DNA of 7,591 bases from Candidatus Parcubacteria bacterium (GCA_027310925.1 DAICZX010000019.1:1-7591); one strand, 5' to 3'. Counted from the stretch's first letter, positions 1 to 6,920 are shown. A program made the numbers and translations. Notes: generated by a model not told the origin, from the letters alone.

Positions 1-42
1 GAACTTCAGTGATATCGGTCTTTGAGAGCAAAAATAAGAATT

Positions 43-435
43 TCACGCCCCTAGGAAGTGCCCCGACGTATACTTTGCGGTCATTTTCCAAAGATGCTCA
101 AGTTCAAATGGTTTGGTAAGGTAGTCGTCCGCTCCTGCTGCCTTCGCCAGTTCATCCGCGTTTGGATATGCAGTGACTATGATAATAGGGATATTTTTTG
201 TTCCTTTGCTGTTTTTGAGTTCCTGAGCGACTTCGCGCCCGTCTTTCCCGACAAGAGAGATGTCGAGATAAATGAGATCGGGTGCACTCTTTTCTATGGA
301 ATCGACCCCGGCAAATGTTTCGGATACAAATACATCGTAGCCCCTTAGGGTCAATGCCTCCTGCAGGACAAATAAAATTCCTGTATTGTCATCGATGATC
401 AAAACTTTTTTCTTTATGATATTGGTAGTATTCAT
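43..435 (-). CDS. Stand-alone response regulator receiver protein (CheY-like)
   Basis: This 130-residue protein is a single receiver domain with no DNA-binding or enzymatic output domain. It should accept a phosphoryl group from a histidine kinase in the cytoplasm and act by protein-protein contact. Visible landmarks are the acidic pair Asp15-Asp16 (motif VLIIDD), the phosphoacceptor Asp58 in LIYLDIS, the switch Thr88 in IIIVTAY, and the invariant Lys108 in LTKPF. The length is typical for a CheY/Spo0F-type protein. Its ATG overlaps the stop codon of the upstream kinase gene by 4 nt (ATGA), so it is almost certainly co-transcribed and translationally coupled with that gene. An AAGGA lies about 11 nt before the start, a weak ribosome site consistent with coupling. 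The kinase next door is the obvious partner. The output target is not visible. The first 42 bases of the window, downstream of its stop, show no gene or clear terminator. Confidence 0.93.
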   Translation of the reverse strand: MNTTNIIKKKVLIIDDNTGILFVLQEALTLRGYDVFVSETFAGVDSIEKSAPDLIYLDISLVGKDGREVAQELKNSKGTKNIPIIIVTAYPNADELAKAAGADDYLTKPFELEHLWKMTAKYTSGHFLGA

Positions 436-3400
436 GTACGTTTTTTTCCTTTCGCCTGCTGCATTGGGAGTGTAAAAAAGAATGTAGCTCCGTTGCCTTC
501 CTTACTTTCAACCCATATACGGCCCCGGTGTTGTGCCACAATAGCTTCAGAAATATAGAGGCCTATACCGAGCCCTGAAAAGTTCTGTCCATTATCATTG
601 CCGATCTGAAAGAAACGCTCGAAGATTTTACCTTGAAGAGCCTGTTCGATTCCTATGCCAAAATCCTGGACGCCCACGCACACCTCTGTCTCCGTGCATG
701 AAAGAGTAACGATAATTTTATTCTCATTTGGAGAATATTTGATTGCATTCACTAGTAAATTTATAAACACTCTGCTGATACTACTGCGATCGCCCTTGAT
801 CTTTGCTTGTGTTTTTCCTTTTATCACGATTACATGCCGTGGGGAGAGAAGTTGGCAGCTTTTGACAATTTCCGTTGCCAGTAGGTCAAAGTCAAATATT
901 TTTTCCTCAAGCACGAATTTTTCTGCTTTGATCTTTGAAACATCGAGCAAGTCGGTGACCAGTCTTGTCAATTGTTCAATTTGCTGATCCATTCGTATAA
1001 GATATTCGACAAGCATCTTGTCTTCACTTTCTTCGAAACGTTTTTGGAGGATCTGCACGAGCGCCTTTATCGTCGTCACGGGTGTTTTCAACTCGTGACT
1101 CGCCATACTCATAAAGCTATCATTGCGCTGCTGCAGGCCTCTCTGTTCAGTAATATCTTGCATTGCAAGAAGGATTAGCTCTTCGCTTCCCTCACTCTGC
1201 AGTAGTCGTTGTCCGTTAAACAACATTACTTTCGACGCGCTATCTGGAAACTTAAAAGTAATTTCGAGATCTTGGAAAGATGCCTTTTTAGGCAGGATTT
1301 TTTCAAGCACCTCGCGCAATTGAGCCGTGTCCCATCGATGATTTTTTAGTTCGTACAAAAAAATCCCCTCGGTATCTTTCGCGACAGTACCAAACATTCT
1401 ATAAAAGGCGGCATTCGCGCTCTTTATTCGCAAATGCTTATCGAGCACCAACAACGGTTCCCGCATAGTGCCTAAAATACCTTGTGCGTAAGAGAGGGAT
1501 TGTTCAAGCTCTCGTTTGCCCTTCTTAACGTCATCTATATCAATGAGCGTCATTACCGCTCCGTCGATCTTGTTGTCCCACGTTTTGTAGGGGCGTACCC
1601 ACAAAGTATGGAAACGGCGTTCTTCGTCTTCTATTTCCTGATGTTGCGGTTGGACGTTCTCGATCACGTCGAGAAGCAACTTGCGCAAATCGGGAAATCG
1701 GATCGGAAGCTTAATATCGGTAATAGATCTGCCGATGTCGGAAGGAATGATATGAAGCGATTTTTCTGCTGCGGAAGTAAGCCGTCTGATGCGGAGCTCT
1801 CGATCAACGATAATGATGGGCACATTTGAGGAGTTTAGGATATTGCTGAGATCGTTGTTGGTTTGAGACAACTCGGTATTGCGAGTCTGCAGTTCTTCGT
1901 TAACGGTCACCAGCTCTTCATTGGTGGACTGCAACTCTTCTTTCGCGGTTTCCAACTCCTCATTAGTGCTCTGCAACTCCTCATTGGAGGATACAATTTC
2001 TTCATTGACCGACTGGAACTCTTCCCGTGCCCCTTCCTCCTCTTCGAGAGCAGTGCGCAAATGCTCTTTCAATATCAATATTTCTCGTTCTAGTTTTTCG
2101 ATCTGGCGAGTGGCATGTTTACCGTCGCCCTGCCATGCTCCATTTGGCGTGCCCGCTTCTGAAAGTGCTGCTTGCTCGCCGGGGCGCAGCACGATGAGAA
2201 AGTTTTGCTCACCCTTAGTATGTCGCTTGAGGGGAATTACTTCTATATTCACGATTCCTTTTTGCAGGACTGTCCGCTGTTTCTTTTTGGCGTCAGTAAT
2301 CGCTCCGCGGAGTTCCATGAGTATGCCTTCGTGCGCCATTTTCAGAAGGTTCCATGTAGCTTTGCCTGTGGGAAAATTGAGATAGGGAGCGAGATGGCCG
2401 CGGAATTGGACTATTTGCATATCCTCGTCGATGACAACGCTCGGAGCAACCAGTCCCTGGGAAAGGAGGATGCGATCGACGTCCTTTGATAGCTCACCCT
2501 CAAGGAGGAGAGGAACCGACGTACTTTGTGTATATCCTTTTGCCCGCCCGGTCCTGGCTTGTATTTCTGTGTGCGGATGATGAGGCACCACTCCCGAATC
2601 CATGGCAAGAAACGTCTTAAGGTGACGACCTAAGGTCGACGCCTTTTTAGCATATATTTTGTGCGTTTTATATTTAGGCAGATATAAATCGGTAAACTCG
2701 CCTATACCTTCTGATTTTCCAAGCACGAGATACCCTGTAGACTTAAGTGCATAATGGAAGATCGGCAGAACACGTTTTTGTCCGACTGGCTCGAAATAAA
2801 TCAGTACATTCCGGCACGCGATAAGGTCGAGCTGCGAAAAAGGAGGGTCATTTAGGAGGTCTTGCTTAGCAAAAACGCACATATCGCGGACTGCTTTTGA
2901 AATTTGGTAGTTGCCATTCACTTTTGTAAAGAATCTACGTAGGCGCTCCGACGAGACATTCTTGGCAATACTCAAGGGGTATATGCCGGTCCTTGCTTTT
3001 GCAATGCAAGCCTCATTAAGATCGCTTCCGAAGATTTGTATGGGGATGCCACGTTTTACACTATCCAGATATTCTATGAGGCACATCGCAAGCGAGTAAG
3101 CCTCCTCGCCGGTCGAGCATCCCGCGGACCATAGTCGCAAGGGCTCGTCTTTAGAGTGCTCTTTCAGTAGAGCAGGAAACACGTGCCGCTTCAAGTTCTC
3201 AAAGACCTCTCTGTCACGGAAAAATTCGGTAACATTGATAAGCATGTCCTGAAAGAGCATTCCAACTTCAGCAGGGGTGTTTTTGAGGTAAACCACATAC
3301 TCTTCGAGCGTCTCGATTTTGTGCAAGACCATTCTGCGGCTAATGCGTCGCTTTAGAGTTGGAGATTTATATTGAAAAAAGTTTACTCCCGATTTCGCCT

Positions 3401-4118
3401 GCAACATCGCAAAAATCTTTTGAAGAGACTCCTCCCTCTCCTTGCCAAAAAACGCCACCGATTCCGGGGTCAACTCCTTCACATTAGTGATATGAGGATG
3501 GTGACTGATCTTTACAAGTTCCCCTGCAATGTCAGCAGGTGCAAGCACATGGTCGGCTGCGCCGGATGCGATCGCGCTATGCGGCATGCTCGGATGTTTG
3601 GCGGACTTTTCTTCCTGCGCAAACGTGATGCCGCCTTCGCCTTTTATTGCCTCCAATCCTAAAATACCGTCGGAAGCATTCCCCGAAAGAATGACACCGA
3701 TGCTTCGATTTTTCTGATCGGCAGCAAGAGAGCGGAAAAAATTATCAATAGAAACAAGTCGTCCCTCGCCCCCGATGCGTGTGGCCAACTGGAGCGACCC
3801 GCCTTTAATGAGCATATTCTTATTGGGCGGTATGATATACAAATGATCGGCGAGTACGTGGACGCCTTGTTTAGCCTCCTCCACAGGTATGCGGGAAACC
3901 CGCGAGAGTATCGGGGTTAACAAGCTCTTATGTGTCGGGTCGAGATGCTGCACGTATACAAATGCCATGCCGGTTTTCTCTGACAGATTCTCCAGTAGCT
4001 CGGTGACGGCTTCGAGCCCTCCGGCTGATGCACCAATGCCGACAATCGCTCGTGGAATGAGTGTTCCTCTTTTCGCGATTCCGGCGTTAGATTTAGATGG
4101 TAGTTTCTTTTTGACCAT
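432..4118 (-). CDS. CheB-CheR-PAS-histidine kinase fusion protein
   Basis: This 1228-residue cytoplasmic signalling protein has no membrane segment. Residues 22-205 are a CheB-type methylesterase with the triad Ser31 (GASAGG), His58 (VQHLDP) and Asp150 (SGNASDG). Residues 220-490 are a CheR-type methyltransferase, with NVTEFFRD at 295, the S-adenosylmethionine loop WSAGCSTGEEA at 330 and DLIACRNVLIYF at 431. A PAS-like linker (about 555-645) leads to a coiled coil (670-760) built of EELQSTNEEL-type repeats. Two PAS regions follow (about 760-865 and 875-995). A HisKA domain has His1008 in SHELKTP. The ATPase domain has an N box at 1120-1124, Asp1152 in QDFGIGI and a GLGIGL loop at 1182. This order is known from CheB/CheR/PAS hybrid kinases. 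All catalytic residues checked are intact. No CheB receiver domain precedes the esterase and no chemoreceptor gene is in the window, so a classical chemotaxis role is unproven. The start at 4118 lacks a clear Shine-Dalgarno. The receiver gene follows with a 4-nt overlap. Confidence 0.93.
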   Translation of the reverse strand: MVKKKLPSKSNAGIAKRGTLIPRAIVGIGASAGGLEAVTELLENLSEKTGMAFVYVQHLDPTHKSLLTPILSRVSRIPVEEAKQGVHVLADHLYIIPPNKNMLIKGGSLQLATRIGGEGRLVSIDNFFRSLAADQKNRSIGVILSGNASDGILGLEAIKGEGGITFAQEEKSAKHPSMPHSAIASGAADHVLAPADIAGELVKISHHPHITNVKELTPESVAFFGKEREESLQKIFAMLQAKSGVNFFQYKSPTLKRRISRRMVLHKIETLEEYVVYLKNTPAEVGMLFQDMLINVTEFFRDREVFENLKRHVFPALLKEHSKDEPLRLWSAGCSTGEEAYSLAMCLIEYLDSVKRGIPIQIFGSDLNEACIAKARTGIYPLSIAKNVSSERLRRFFTKVNGNYQISKAVRDMCVFAKQDLLNDPPFSQLDLIACRNVLIYFEPVGQKRVLPIFHYALKSTGYLVLGKSEGIGEFTDLYLPKYKTHKIYAKKASTLGRHLKTFLAMDSGVVPHHPHTEIQARTGRAKGYTQSTSVPLLLEGELSKDVDRILLSQGLVAPSVVIDEDMQIVQFRGHLAPYLNFPTGKATWNLLKMAHEGILMELRGAITDAKKKQRTVLQKGIVNIEVIPLKRHTKGEQNFLIVLRPGEQAALSEAGTPNGAWQGDGKHATRQIEKLEREILILKEHLRTALEEEEGAREEFQSVNEEIVSSNEELQSTNEELETAKEELQSTNEELVTVNEELQTRNTELSQTNNDLSNILNSSNVPIIIVDRELRIRRLTSAAEKSLHIIPSDIGRSITDIKLPIRFPDLRKLLLDVIENVQPQHQEIEDEERRFHTLWVRPYKTWDNKIDGAVMTLIDIDDVKKGKRELEQSLSYAQGILGTMREPLLVLDKHLRIKSANAAFYRMFGTVAKDTEGIFLYELKNHRWDTAQLREVLEKILPKKASFQDLEITFKFPDSASKVMLFNGQRLLQSEGSEELILLAMQDITEQRGLQQRNDSFMSMASHELKTPVTTIKALVQILQKRFEESEDKMLVEYLIRMDQQIEQLTRLVTDLLDVSKIKAEKFVLEEKIFDFDLLATEIVKSCQLLSPRHVIVIKGKTQAKIKGDRSSISRVFINLLVNAIKYSPNENKIIVTLSCTETEVCVGVQDFGIGIEQALQGKIFERFFQIGNDNGQNFSGLGIGLYISEAIVAQHRGRIWVESKEGNGATFFFTLPMQQAKGKKRT

Positions 4119-4160
4119 ACATAATGATACTTGGAAAGGGTACCTTAGTTTACCATAGTA

Positions 4161-4177
4161 GAACGAATGGTTCGTTC
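4161..4177. promoter_or_regulatory. Perfect palindrome upstream of the CheB/CheR kinase gene (candidate operator)
   Basis: The sequence GAACGAA-TGG-TTCGTTC has perfect 7-bp arms and a 3-nt centre, and ends 43 nt before the kinase start codon. On the minus strand it sits between a TTGGAT (4182-4187) and a TACTAT, which would be a poor promoter with a 19-nt spacer. No T-run follows it on the minus strand, so it does not look like a terminator. A repressor or activator binding site is an inference from position and symmetry only. Confidence 0.35.
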
Positions 4178-4249
4178 CTATCCAAAATGACTATCCTGCG
4201 ATAGAAAGCGAATATCATCGGTTAGAACTGGAAAATAGTGTGGGTCTAC

Positions 4250-4278
4250 AAAGACAAAAGCGGCTTTCGCCACCCTTC
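4250..4278 (-). terminator. Intrinsic terminator of tRNA-Asp
   Basis: Read on the minus strand, directly downstream of the tRNA, GTGGC-GAAA-GCCGC forms a 5-bp stem (one G-U pair) closed by a GAAA tetraloop. A-U and G-U pairs extend the stem, and TTTTGTCTTT follows. This is the standard form of a rho-independent terminator. It separates the tRNA transcript from the kinase operon about 130 nt further on. Confidence 0.7.
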
Positions 4279-4289
4279 GTCCCATTGTG

Positions 4290-4363
4290 CGCGAGAGACG
4301 GGACTTGAACCCGCAACCTCCGCCGTGACAGGGCGGCGCTCTAACCAGTTGAGCTACTCCCGC
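4290..4363 (-). tRNA. tRNA-Asp (anticodon GTC)
   Basis: The 74 nt fold into a full cloverleaf. The acceptor stem is GCGGGAG/CTCTCGC with one G-U pair, and the D stem is GCTC/GAGC. The anticodon stem CCGCC/GGCGG encloses the loop CTGTCAC with anticodon GTC. The T arm is GCGGG-TTCAAGT-CCCGT. The discriminator base is G, as expected for aspartate. CCA is not encoded, because the 3' flank reads CAC, so a CCA-adding enzyme is needed. A weak candidate promoter lies upstream on the minus strand: ACGACA (4412-4417), a 17-nt spacer, then TAGGAT (4389-4394), each matching consensus at 4 of 6 bases. A GAAA-loop terminator follows the gene. Confidence 0.95.
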
Positions 4364-4432
4364 ATACATAATTCCGCACGTAAACATCATCCTATCAAAG
4401 TCCTTCTAAAATGTCGTGGCCCCGCTGTATAC

Positions 4433-4603
4433 TCACCACAGGTTCACACTTCCACCATACGAGAACGTGCCACTTATATACGCAAAAGCGACTATCTTAT
4501 CGGGGAAAAATTCTTCTATAGCAAAAGCAAACTCATCACAGATTTCTTTATATTCCAGAATCGGGTCTATACCAGACCTTAGAATAGATATACTCGTATC
4601 CAT
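4433..4603 (-). CDS. Hypothetical 56-residue protein overlapping the lysS remnant
   Basis: An ATG at 4603 opens a 56-codon frame ending in TGA. I do not recognise the product. It starts MDTSISILRSGIDPILEYKE and continues with an acidic, aromatic-rich segment (FAFAIEEFFPDKIVAFAYIS), with no signal peptide or clear membrane helix. Its start lies inside the decayed lysS 3' end in another frame, and the stop is 70 nt before tRNA-Asp. No good Shine-Dalgarno is present; an AAG lies some 10 nt upstream. It could be a real small gene once coupled to lysS, a fragment of a longer gene joined by frameshift, or a chance frame. The composition is protein-like, but short length and weak start signals limit confidence. 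Confidence 0.35.
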   Translation of the reverse strand: MDTSISILRSGIDPILEYKEICDEFAFAIEEFFPDKIVAFAYISGTFSYGGSVNLW

Positions 4604-4752
4604 CGTCTGGCTTCATGAGCGGAAAGAGAACACAGTCCTTGAGGTTCTTTTGTCCTGTTATAAGAGATAAATCGATCTATACCTATACCGCAACCAGTGA
4701 TAGGAGGCATACCATGTTCCATGGCGGCAAGATATTCTTCATTTATAGTCAT
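4548..4752 (-). pseudogene. lysS: lysS 3' remnant (lysyl-tRNA synthetase C-terminus, frameshifted)
   Basis: This is a decayed end of a class II lysyl-tRNA synthetase, the enzyme that charges tRNA-Lys. In one minus-strand frame 4752-4669 reads NEEYLAAMEHGMPP...GCGIGIDRF. This is the segment before and including class II motif 3, whose Arg (4672-4674) binds ATP. From 4667 the homology continues in another frame as SLITGQKNLKDCVLFPLMKP, the usual lysS C-terminus, and runs to a stop at 4548. The break lies in a CT-repeat at about 4663-4668. Restoring two bases (CT) would give ...DRFISLITGQKN..., so a 2-nt deletion is the simplest explanation. Similarity ends at about 4750, exactly where the divergent recombinase frame opens, so the N-terminal nine-tenths of lysS is absent. 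The identification rests on recognised family motifs. An intact lysS must exist elsewhere if this is a viable genome. Confidence 0.75.
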
Positions 4753-4763
4753 CGCCGGAAGTG

Positions 4764-6032
4764 GTGCCCGTTCGGTACTGTTTGTATGCGAGGAAAAGTA
4801 CGGAAAGCGAGGAGGCGCAGGTCTTGAGCATCGAGAGTCAGGTCAAGGAAATGGTGGCGCTCGCGGAGAAGGAGGGCCTGGAGATCGTGGAATGGAAGCG
4901 CTAGTCGCACTCGGCCAAGGAGGCCGGAGCGCGACCAGTATTCAACGAGATAGTCGAGGAAATCAAAGTCGGCAAATATAACGGCATCCTGACGTGGGCA
5001 CCGGATCGCATCAGTCGCAACGCGGGCGACCTCGGCCGCATCGTCGACCTCATGGACCAAGGCCTTCTGCGCGACATTCGCACGTATGGTCAGCGCTTCA
5101 CAAACAATCCAAACGAGAAATTCCTCCTCATGATCCTCGGCTCGCAAGCCAAGCTCGAGAACGATCAGAAGCGCATCAATGTGAAGCGCGGATTGCGTGC
5201 GCGAGCCGAGATGGGGTTATTCCCCGGGATGGCCGTCTGCGGATACCTCAATGACCAGCGCAATGATCATACGTGCGAGATCGTCGTGGACCCCATACGC
5301 GCGAGCACAATGCGGCAAGTATTCGAGAAAGTCGGCAACGACCGGTGGAGCGGCAGACGTGTGTATGGATGGCTGAAAAACGAGCTGCACTTTACGAGCC
5401 GCACCGGCAAAGCTCTCAGCCTCAGCAACATCTATAATCTGCTCCGCAATCCCATATACTGCGGTGTCTTCGAGTATCCGCGTGGCTCGGGCTCTTGGTA
5501 TACCGGGAAGCACAAACCGCTCATATCGCGCGATCTATTCCAGGCAGTGCAGGACAAGATTGCGGAGGACAATCGCCCGAAGAAAAAGTTTCAGGACTTC
5601 ACCTTCACTAAGCTCATGGTCTGCGGGGTGTGCGGCTCGGGCATCACTGCCCAAGAGAAGCAGAAGAGCCTTATCGACGGCACCACCACCTTCTATGTGT
5701 ACTACTCCTGCTGCAAATCCAAAGACCGCGAGTGCAAGAACCCCTATATACGTGAGGATCGGCTGATTGAGCAATTGCTCGCCCTGCTCGGAGAGGTATC
5801 CATTGATGAGATCGGAGCGCGGCATCTCATCGAGAAAGAAGTGGCGCGGTACAACAAACTGCGGAGCGCCATGCGTGATGGAAGCGAGAAGGTGAAGGCG
5901 GATGAGATGGATATCAGGCGGTATGCAAAATACCTACTCGAGAACGGCACCCTGCCGGAGAAGCGTGAGCTACTCGGGCATCTCAAGGGACGCATCGTGC
6001 TGAAGGATCGCAAGATCGCGCTCGAGAGCTAG
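4764..6032 (+). pseudogene. Large serine recombinase with an in-frame amber codon
   Basis: This frame encodes about 422 residues of a site-specific serine recombinase, which cuts and rejoins DNA through a serine-DNA link to move an element. From GTG 4764 it reads MPVRYCLYARKSTE, with catalytic Ser12 in RKST. It continues through the resolvase fold (LSIESQ, ILTWAPDRISRN) to the recombinase domain (from about residue 130, with LSLSNIYNLLRNPIYCGVF). A zinc ribbon has Cys287 and Cys290 (CGVCG) with Cys316/317 and Cys324, and a helical tail ends at TAG. TAG at 4902-4904 (residue 47) falls where relatives have Glu before SHSAKE, one base from GAG. The frame is otherwise uninterrupted. The longest intact piece starts at ATG 5052 (326 residues) and lacks the catalytic serine. 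The start is uncertain: the frame opens only at 4749, no Shine-Dalgarno is properly spaced, and the 5' end abuts the lysS remnant. Codon use is GC-richer than the kinase operon. Confidence 0.8.
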
Positions 6033-6050
6033 GCCAAGGCGAACTCCGAG

Positions 6051-6072
6051 ATAAATTTAAGAATAAATTTAA
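6051..6072. repeat. Tandem ATAAATTTAA repeat
   Basis: Two exact copies of ATAAATTTAA occur at 6051-6060 and 6063-6072, with a 12-nt period. They lie between the recombinase stop and the hairpin beginning at 6071. They may simply provide AT-rich flanking sequence for termination on the minus strand. Confidence 0.6.
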
Positions 6073-6104
6073 CCATCGAACGAGTGTCTACTCGTTCGAT
6101 GGTT
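6071..6104. terminator. Hairpin between convergent genes, probable bidirectional terminator
   Basis: AACCATCGAACGAG pairs perfectly over 14 bp with CTCGTTCGATGGTT around a TGTCTA loop. It lies 38 nt after the recombinase stop and 20 nt after the end of the convergent minus-strand gene. On the plus strand the stem runs into TTTT then CG, and on the minus strand it is followed by AAATTTATT. The U-tracts are short, so termination is plausible but not certain. A recombination or regulatory role cannot be excluded. Confidence 0.6.
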
Positions 6105-6124
6105 TTCGAGATCTATATAAATGG

Positions 6125-6490
6125 CTATCGGAGTCGCTCGAACCATCCCTTGCGAACCTCTTTCTTCAGTTCGTTCTTCTCCCGATCTTCGTGCAGCGGA
6201 ACGGTGCGGATATATTCTGCGGCCCGCTCGCCTCCTTGTATGTGGCTAAGCTCAGCAAGGATCGCTTCATCACCAGCTTCAGCGCGAAGTCGTTTCATTT
6301 CTGCGACGAGTTCTTCGCGTTCTTTCGAGCGATGCGTATAGTCGTCGTAGACGCCGGCAGTCTCCATCCCCGCGCTCCCGAGGCCTTCTGGGCCGAGGTA
6401 GATTGACTCGACTAGTGCGACATCTCGCGAGATTGCGTGCGCCTTTGCATGTGCTTCGAGGAATTGTTGGGCAGCTTGCTTTGGATCCAT
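6125..6490 (-). CDS. Hypothetical protein, 121 residues, charged and helical
   Basis: I do not recognise this family. The protein begins MDPKQAAQQFLEAHAKAHAI, has a Gly/Tyr-rich middle (YLGPEGLGSAGMETAGVYDD) and ends in a strongly charged segment with EKNELKKEVRKGWFERLR. It has no cysteines, signal peptide or membrane helix, so a soluble cytoplasmic protein is likely, with a helical second half (residues 55-115). The start is well supported: GGAG (6498-6501) lies 7 nt before the ATG, and an extended -10 promoter candidate lies about 30 nt upstream. It is convergent with the recombinase across a hairpin. Another small acidic gene lies 44 nt upstream on the same strand, but the intergenic promoter suggests separate transcription. 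Confidence 0.75.
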   Translation of the reverse strand: MDPKQAAQQFLEAHAKAHAISRDVALVESIYLGPEGLGSAGMETAGVYDDYTHRSKEREELVAEMKRLRAEAGDEAILAELSHIQGGERAAEYIRTVPLHEDREKNELKKEVRKGWFERLR

Positions 6491-6497
6491 AAGTATT

Positions 6498-6501
6498 CTC
6501 C
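6498..6501 (-). promoter_or_regulatory. Shine-Dalgarno site of the 121-residue gene
   Basis: GGAG on the minus strand is separated by 7 nt from the ATG at 6490. It is the clearest ribosome-binding site in the window and fixes this start. Several other genes here have weak sites or none. Confidence 0.65.
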
Positions 6502-6519
6502 GAGTGTGCTCCGGTTTTC

Positions 6520-6528
6520 AGTATAGCA
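6520..6528 (-). promoter_or_regulatory. Candidate extended -10 promoter for the 121-residue gene
   Basis: The minus strand reads TGCTATACT, a TGn extension followed by TATACT (5 of 6 matches to TATAAT). It lies in the 44-nt gap between two minus-strand genes. No good -35 box is visible at 16-18 nt, which is tolerated by extended -10 promoters. The predicted transcript would carry a leader of about 22 nt that includes the GGAG site. Confidence 0.4.
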
Positions 6529-6534
6529 TATGCC

Positions 6535-6777
6535 TTATTCAAACTGAGCGGCGAGTCGGTCGTACATGCGGCGTTCGTGTTCGGGGAGCTCGTCGACGAG
6601 ACCGGACTCGCGATAATTGAGGAAGAGCATATAGAGGTCCTCCTCGTGCTTCTCGATAAGGGAGTCGAGTGCGACTTCCGTTTCAGCTGTCCATTCGCCC
6701 TTCGTCACTAAGGCCTCGTATGCCTCGAATCCCGAGAGGGAGGGCGCGGTCTCCCGCTTGGAAGGGCCTTCGGACAT
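6535..6777 (-). CDS. Hypothetical protein, 80 residues, acidic
   Basis: The product is unrecognised. From ATG 6777 it reads MSEGPSKRETAPSLSGFEAY and then forms an acidic, leucine-rich, probably helical protein with EDLYMLFLNYRESGLVDELP near residues 46-65 and an end at AAQFE. It has no cysteine, signal peptide or membrane helix. The frame stays open further upstream to 7053, but that extension would cross the 22-bp hairpin and a tRNA-like segment and has non-protein-like composition, so I chose the internal ATG. No Shine-Dalgarno precedes it: the 20 nt before the ATG read TAGACTTACTCCT, so the transcript may be leaderless or the gene weakly translated. It lies upstream of the 121-residue gene in the same direction. 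Confidence 0.65.
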   Translation of the reverse strand: MSEGPSKRETAPSLSGFEAYEALVTKGEWTAETEVALDSLIEKHEEDLYMLFLNYRESGLVDELPEHERRMYDRLAAQFE

Positions 6778-6797
6778 AGGAGTAAGTCTATCACACG

Positions 6798-6845
6798 GTC
6801 TAACGCAAAACCTCGCGATGAAAATCGCGAGGTTTTGCGTTAGAC
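6798..6845. terminator. Long 22-bp perfect hairpin with GAAA loop
   Basis: The arms 6798-6819 and 6824-6845 are perfectly complementary over 22 bp around GAAA. The core CCTCGCGAT/ATCGCGAGG is flanked inside the stem by AAAA and TTTT. On the plus strand this gives the usual A-tract, GC stem, tetraloop, U-tract order; on the minus strand the loop is TTTC and the U-tract is also present. It resembles a bidirectional terminator, yet no gene ends into it within 900 nt on the plus strand except the recombinase at 6032. It sits 20 nt upstream of the start of the 80-residue gene. Confidence 0.6.
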
Positions 6846-6920
6846 ACACCGAAAGGTACCGAACCATTTTTGCCTTGCGTTTGGGGCCAAACGGTCGCAA
6901 ACACGGGCTCTGACTGCTGT

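Noticed and set aside
1879..2385. Plus-strand open frame of 168 codons opposite the kinase
   Set aside because: Its serine/cysteine-rich product is the reverse reading of the repetitive EELQSTNEEL coiled coil and is a shadow of the kinase gene.
4290..4363. tRNA-Asp as the attachment site of the recombinase element
   Set aside because: The recombinase lies on the 5' side of the tRNA, whereas tRNA-targeting elements normally lie at the 3' end. No repeat of the tRNA 3' end is seen near the recombinase.
4238..4582. Plus-strand frames across tRNA-Asp and the lysS remnant
   Set aside because: They run antisense to a confident tRNA and to recognisable lysS sequence, and their products show no family features.
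4749..5147. Minus-strand open frame of 132 codons opposite the recombinase
   Set aside because: It is antisense to the recombinase catalytic domain, which has clear family motifs. The antisense product has no recognisable domain and no ribosome site.
4764..6032. Alternative genetic code with TAG as a sense codon
   Set aside because: The same gene terminates at TAG and only one internal TAG occurs in the window, so a point mutation is simpler.
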